A program made the position numbers and the translations under genes. Below the pieces are notes generated by a model. That model made no database searches. It was not told the DNA's origin and saw only the letters and a list, made by a program, of their open reading frames with translations. Source: Bacilli bacterium (GTDB lineage Bacteria > Bacillota_I > Bacilli_A > RFN20 > UBA1709). Taken from it: a stretch of 8,267 nt of DNA. Location: contig JAQUTO010000037.1 in the NCBI GenBank assembly GCA_028694305.1, positions 1-8,267 on the forward strand, written 5' to 3'. Shown here piece by piece: positions 4,543 to 8,267 of this stretch (its first letter is position 1; each line of letters begins with the position of its first letter).

Positions 4543-5976
4543 TTAGCCCTTTAATGGGGAGGATTCATAGAGTTCTAAATACTTTTTAGCACTTCTCTCC
4601 CAAGAGAAATCTTGGGCCATTGCATTCTTAACTATTCCCCGCCATTTGACTAAACTCTTGTAGCGTAATAAGGCACTTGAAATACCATAGCGTAAGCCTT
4701 GAGCATCATAGTGTTCAAATAAGAAACCATCACCTTGAGTAATGGATTTATTATAATCAATAATTGAGTCATGTAACCCACCCACATTTCGAGCGACTGG
4801 GATGGTCCCATACCTCATTCCAATTAATTGAGAAATCCCGCAAGGTTCAAAAGCTGAAGGCATTAGTAGTATGTCACCACCGGCATAGATTTTATGAGCT
4901 AATTCATCATTGTAACCACGATAAATTCCTACCTTATCAGGATACTTAGAATGGAAGGCTTCGAAGGCTGCCTCATATTGACTTTCACCACTGCCTAAAA
5001 CCACTAGTTCAGCACCTTGAGAAACAATGTAATCAACATTCGCTAACACTAAATCAATTCCCTTTTGGAAGGTAAATCTAGTAATCATTACAAGTAATGG
5101 AATATCATTACCTTCGACTAAATTAAACTGTTTTTGTAAGGCCCCTTTATTCAAGATTTTATTCACATCATATTTAGTGAAATTCTTAGCAATCAAAGGA
5201 TCATTACTTGGATTGTATGTTTCATAATCAACGCCGTTTAAAACTCCAAAGAAATCATTCTTACGGTACGAGAGTAATAACTCTAAACCATAAGCGTTCT
5301 CACCATTTTGTAACTCTTTCATATATTGTTCGCTAACCGTAAAAACTCGATCAGCATAAAATATCCCAGACTTCAAGAAACATAAAGCATCTTTAAATCT
5401 TGTTTTGCCGTTGTTATATTGATCCATGGAAATATGGAAGATATTATACAAGTAATTCTTATCGCAAAGACCTTGGTAGGCCGCATTATGAATCGACATC
5501 ATAATCTTGGTGTTCTTGAATAAATCATCCCATAAGAAGTTCTCGCGAATCAATGGTGCGACCATCCCTGCTTGCCAGTCATGTAAATGAATGATATCAA
5601 AGTGTAATTTCAACTGTTGAATCATCCTGACAACGGCACAATCAAAGAAACCAAAACGAATGGCATCATCATCGTAACCATAAAGATTTGGACGATTGAA
5701 ATACTTTTCATTATCAATGAAAAAGAAAGTCACACCTTTATCGATATATTTGAAGACTCCGACATATTCACTATGCCCTAACATTTCCACATAAAAGTTA
5801 CCTAAGTATTTAAACTCTTTCACATACTTAGCATTGATACTGGAATATTTAGGTAAAACCACGCTCACATCTTGACCGAGTTTGGCTAACGCTACTGGTA
5901 ATTCACCAGCCACATCTGCTAAGCCTCCAGTCTTACAAAATGGCACGGCTTCGGAAGCAACAAATAATATCTTCAT
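4543..5976 (-). CDS. glgA: Glycogen synthase (ADP-glucose type)
   Basis: A 477-residue GT5 glycosyltransferase that transfers glucose from ADP-glucose to the non-reducing ends of alpha-1,4-glucan chains in the cytoplasm. Full family length. The N-terminal GT-B domain starts with the ADP-glucose-binding KTGGLADV loop (15-22); HLHDWQAG with H132-D133-W134 follows. The C-terminal domain contains TRFTFQKGID and the conserved EPCGISQ motif starting at E377, then GTIPVARNVGGLHDSI. The start is ATG 5976, which overlaps the glgD stop as ATGA. The ribosome binding site AGAGGAG is supplied by the last glgD codons. It is the distal gene of the glgC-glgD-glgA operon. No separate terminator follows; the next gene's promoter begins 7 bp later. 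Confidence 0.97.
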   Translation of the reverse strand: MKILFVASEAVPFCKTGGLADVAGELPVALAKLGQDVSVVLPKYSSINAKYVKEFKYLGNFYVEMLGHSEYVGVFKYIDKGVTFFFIDNEKYFNRPNLYGYDDDAIRFGFFDCAVVRMIQQLKLHFDIIHLHDWQAGMVAPLIRENFLWDDLFKNTKIMMSIHNAAYQGLCDKNYLYNIFHISMDQYNNGKTRFKDALCFLKSGIFYADRVFTVSEQYMKELQNGENAYGLELLLSYRKNDFFGVLNGVDYETYNPSNDPLIAKNFTKYDVNKILNKGALQKQFNLVEGNDIPLLVMITRFTFQKGIDLVLANVDYIVSQGAELVVLGSGESQYEAAFEAFHSKYPDKVGIYRGYNDELAHKIYAGGDILLMPSAFEPCGISQLIGMRYGTIPVARNVGGLHDSIIDYNKSITQGDGFLFEHYDAQGLRYGISSALLRYKSLVKWRGIVKNAMAQDFSWERSAKKYLELYESSPLKG

Positions 5977-7064
5977 ACAATCTCCTCTTGTTTAACAATA
6001 AATGGGTTCTTACTCGTCCCCTTAATAACTTTGTCTTTCGTTATCTGAGCGGACTTATCACAAATAACCTTAGTGAGTTTTGCTCCGGCTTCGACATTGC
6101 AACGTGAGAAAAGAATTGAATCAGTAATAACTGCTCCTTCTCCGACTGTCACATCACGGCCAAGAATACTATTGATGACTGTTCCCTTGATAAAACCACC
6201 ATTAGCAATTAGACTACCTTTAACTTCAACGTTATGGCCATAATAAGTTGGTGGTGTATTATAAGTTCTAGTATAAATCGGCCAGTCTTTTACAAAGAGT
6301 TTACTGGTATTTCTTGGCTTAAGTAGTTCCATAGAAAGATTGTAATAATCTTGAATGGATTCGACAAAGGAAATAAAGCCCCGATACTTATAACCGACTA
6401 CCCGATATTTATCTTTAGTAGCATTAAACCAATTGAGATCATAGATTTTGTTAGCATTATTAAAGTTATTCTTAATCATCTCTTGTAAGACTTGTCGTTT
6501 AAGCAAGAATACATGAATACAAAGATGTTTGGTTGGTTCCTCACCGACTCCTTTTAATTCACCTTTTTCATTAAAGGAATAATAGATAGGCTCCTTCACT
6601 TTAATTGGATCACAGAAGCCAACCACAATGTCAGCTTTCTTTCGTTTTAAAGTCTTGACCATTTCTCTAAAATCAAGACGCATGACGATATGAGCTGGAG
6701 CAATTGCCACATATTCAGCTTTTGAATCTTTTAAAGCCCAAGCATTTTCTACCAAATTATTAAAGGCATGATTTAACTTTGGGTTATTATTTTGCGATTC
6801 ATTATACATCAAGATCATTTTGCCCGTCTTCGAGTTACGTAACCACTCATTATGTTCAAAGCCAAAATGTTTAAGTAATGAACGGGGTTTATTTTGGATG
6901 AGCACACCCAATTCTTCCACGCCACTATTCGCAAAGTTAGATAAAGCTAAATCAACAAAAGTATAACGACCTAGAAAGGCAACTGAAGCCAAAGGACGAT
7001 TGGAAGTTAGACTAGCTAATTCTTCATCATAATGTAAATTTACAATTCCAAAGATTTTTGTCAT
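5973..7064 (-). CDS. glgD: GlgD, non-catalytic subunit of glucose-1-phosphate adenylyltransferase
   Basis: A 363-residue paralogue of GlgC with the same fold: a degenerate nucleotidyltransferase domain (about 1-240) and a left-handed beta-helix C-terminal part (about 270-350, with repeats such as GRDVTVGEGAVITDSILFSR). In Bacillota GlgD has little or no activity alone and enhances GlgC in a mixed complex. The sequence supports this: the glycine-rich AGGKGSR loop is absent, RIIDFPLSN is reduced to TFVDLALSN (35-43), GTADA is lost, and the catalytic SGDH motif of GlgC (D127) reads APAH here, with Ala124 in place of the Asp. The start is ATG 7064 with an excellent AGGAGG site that overlaps the glgC stop codon; the gap between the genes is 9 bp. 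It overlaps glgA by ATGA. Stoichiometric co-expression with GlgC is likely. Confidence 0.96.
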   Translation of the reverse strand: MTKIFGIVNLHYDEELASLTSNRPLASVAFLGRYTFVDLALSNFANSGVEELGVLIQNKPRSLLKHFGFEHNEWLRNSKTGKMILMYNESQNNNPKLNHAFNNLVENAWALKDSKAEYVAIAPAHIVMRLDFREMVKTLKRKKADIVVGFCDPIKVKEPIYYSFNEKGELKGVGEEPTKHLCIHVFLLKRQVLQEMIKNNFNNANKIYDLNWFNATKDKYRVVGYKYRGFISFVESIQDYYNLSMELLKPRNTSKLFVKDWPIYTRTYNTPPTYYGHNVEVKGSLIANGGFIKGTVINSILGRDVTVGEGAVITDSILFSRCNVEAGAKLTKVICDKSAQITKDKVIKGTSKNPFIVKQEEIV

Positions 7065-7073
7065 AGTTACCTC

Positions 7074-8183
7074 CTAAACTAATTTGATGCTCTTATTATC
7101 TTTATTAACGATAGTATGAGCAGCAATAGTTTTATGATTATCAACGATACAACGATAGACTTCTGCACCTTCTTCAATCACACAATCTGGGAAGATGACT
7201 GATTCAATAACTTTGGCACCTTTTTTAACAAGGACGTTACCAAAAATAACTGAATCTTTGACAGTTCCTTCGATGCTACTTCCTTGATTGATTAAAGAAT
7301 GAGAGACATTAGCATGATTACCAATATATTGTGGTAAAGTAAAAGTATCTTCCGACATAATACGTGGAGTCCATCTTTCCGTAAATAAGTCTAAGCCATT
7401 TCTCCCAAGTAAGTCCATATTGGCTTCCCATAAAGATTGGACAGTACCAACATCTTTCCAATAACCGGTAAATTGATAGGCGACTAATTTCTCACCTTTT
7501 TGTAGCATAGTTGGAATGACATTCTTACCAAAGTCATGCTCATCTCTTTTAACTTTAGCTTCTTTTAGTAAATACTTCTTTAAGACTGAATAAGTAAAAA
7601 TATAGATACCCATCGAAGCCAAATCACTCTTTGGTTCAGCTGGTTTCTCTTCAAAACTTTGAATGACAAACTTATCATCACAATTCATAATTCCAAACCT
7701 AGATGCTTCTTTTAAAGGTACTTTAATCGCACCAATAGTACAACTAGCTTTCATCTTTTTATGGAAAGCCAGCATCTTCGAATAATCCATCTTATAAATA
7801 TGGTCACCAGAAAGGATGAGCACATATTCTGGATCATACTCATCAATGAAGTCTAAATTATGAATAATAGCATCAGCAGTTCCGTTATACCAACTGGAAC
7901 CGGTCTCTTTTTGGCGTGGTGGTAACATGACTAACTTTGATCTGTTACTATCAAAGCCCCATTTACTGCCCGAGCCTAAATAGTCATTGAGTTGCACTGA
8001 TTCATATTGAGTTAAAACTCCTACGACATCAATGCCGGAGTTAGTACAGTTTGAGAGTGGAAAATCTATTATTCGATATTTTCCACCGAAAAACACTGCT
8101 GGTTTAGCAGTTTTTTGGGTCAGTGAAAGTAATCTTGACCCCTTCCCGCCAGCTAATAGCATTGCAATGATTTCGCGTTTCAT
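7074..8183 (-). CDS. glgC: Glucose-1-phosphate adenylyltransferase (ADP-glucose pyrophosphorylase), catalytic subunit
   Basis: A 369-residue enzyme that makes ADP-glucose from ATP and glucose 1-phosphate, the committed step of glycogen synthesis. Motifs in order: LLAGGKGSRL (9-18, nucleotide loop), KPAVFFGGKYRIIDFPLSN (27-45), WYNGTADAI (98-106), SGDHIYKMDY with catalytic Asp127, FEEKP with glucose-1-phosphate-binding Lys180, and WKDVGT. The C-terminal beta-helix has hexapeptide repeats such as GSSIEGTVKDSVIFGNVLV. The length is slightly shorter than the approximately 380-430 residues usual for the family, consistent with a Bacillota GlgC. The start is ATG 8183, preceded by AGGAGG (8192-8197) with 8-nt spacing. 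It is the first glg gene visible; an upstream glgB or other member could lie beyond the window edge. Confidence 0.97.
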   Translation of the reverse strand: MKREIIAMLLAGGKGSRLLSLTQKTAKPAVFFGGKYRIIDFPLSNCTNSGIDVVGVLTQYESVQLNDYLGSGSKWGFDSNRSKLVMLPPRQKETGSSWYNGTADAIIHNLDFIDEYDPEYVLILSGDHIYKMDYSKMLAFHKKMKASCTIGAIKVPLKEASRFGIMNCDDKFVIQSFEEKPAEPKSDLASMGIYIFTYSVLKKYLLKEAKVKRDEHDFGKNVIPTMLQKGEKLVAYQFTGYWKDVGTVQSLWEANMDLLGRNGLDLFTERWTPRIMSEDTFTLPQYIGNHANVSHSLINQGSSIEGTVKDSVIFGNVLVKKGAKVIESVIFPDCVIEEGAEVYRCIVDNHKTIAAHTIVNKDNKSIKLV

Positions 8184-8220
8184 AATGATCCCCTCCTAGA
8201 GAATTGCTAATGATTTTAAA

Positions 8221-8240
8221 ATGGTTATTAAAATAACAAT
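8221..8240. repeat. Inverted repeat upstream of glgC
   Basis: ATGGTTATT and AATAACAAT (8 of 9 pairs) flank AA, about 38-57 bp before the glgC start. The region is very AT-rich, and the window ends 27 bp further on. I see no convincing promoter. A -35-like TTGTTA (8234-8239) and a TAAAAT (8213-8218) are only 15 bp apart; a CATAAT (8239-8244) has no -35. The repeat could be an operator of the glg operon or a chance AT palindrome. Confidence 0.3.
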
Positions 8241-8267
8241 TATGAATGGTGAAACTAATGTAGAATA

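Noticed and set aside
4536..4560. CCC/GGG stem just after or at the end of glgA as its terminator
   Set aside because: Only three strong pairs, and the minus strand continues with A residues rather than a U-tract.
4764..4949. 61-codon plus-strand frame inside glgA
   Set aside because: It is antisense to a conserved part of glgA, is His-rich low-quality sequence and has no start signals.

Overview
The window looks like chromosomal DNA from a low-GC Gram-positive bacterium (Bacillota, probably class Bacilli in the broad sense or Erysipelotrichia). The evidence is AT-rich codon use, strong AGGAGG-type ribosome binding sites, a tRNA gene with an encoded CCA end, U-tract terminators, and a GlgC-GlgD pair, which is a Bacillota arrangement. 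TGA is used as a stop in ATGA gene junctions, so the standard code applies and a Mycoplasma-type code does not. Nothing indicates a phage, insertion sequence or CRISPR array.

Layout from left to right: (1) A tRNA-Gly(GCC) on the minus strand with its own consensus promoter. (2) A minus-strand cluster, read right to left: a CPBP/CAAX-type membrane protease, a glycerophosphodiester phosphodiesterase overlapping it by ATGA, and thioredoxin, closed by a hairpin terminator. (3) A compact divergent promoter region at about 2247-2285, with a GC-rich palindrome between two extended -10 elements. (4) On the plus strand, one DUF1461/TIGR01906 membrane protein, the family of the lipoprotein intramolecular transacylase Lit, whose mRNA appears to be leaderless. 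(5) A bidirectional terminator holding the overlapping stop codons of lit and of a convergent MATE-family efflux transporter gene. (6) A roughly 100-nt MATE leader with a strong promoter, a 19-codon leader peptide, an internal transcription terminator and a hairpin that masks the MATE ribosome binding site. (7) The glycogen operon glgC-glgD-glgA on the minus strand.

The glg genes supply ADP-glucose (GlgC, with the catalytically degenerate partner GlgD) and polymerise it into glycogen (GlgA). Their junctions (a 9-bp gap, then ATGA) indicate one transcript. No terminator is visible between glgA and the MATE promoter, so the MATE leader terminator probably also ends the glg transcript.

The most interesting item is the MATE leader. 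It has the architecture of ribosome-mediated attenuation, as known for antibiotic-resistance genes: a short peptide ORF with its own ribosome binding site, a terminator folded from that ORF's codons, and a competing pairing that would remove the terminator and free the transporter's ribosome binding site together. The second is the mirror-like divergent promoter that may drive a leaderless lit mRNA.
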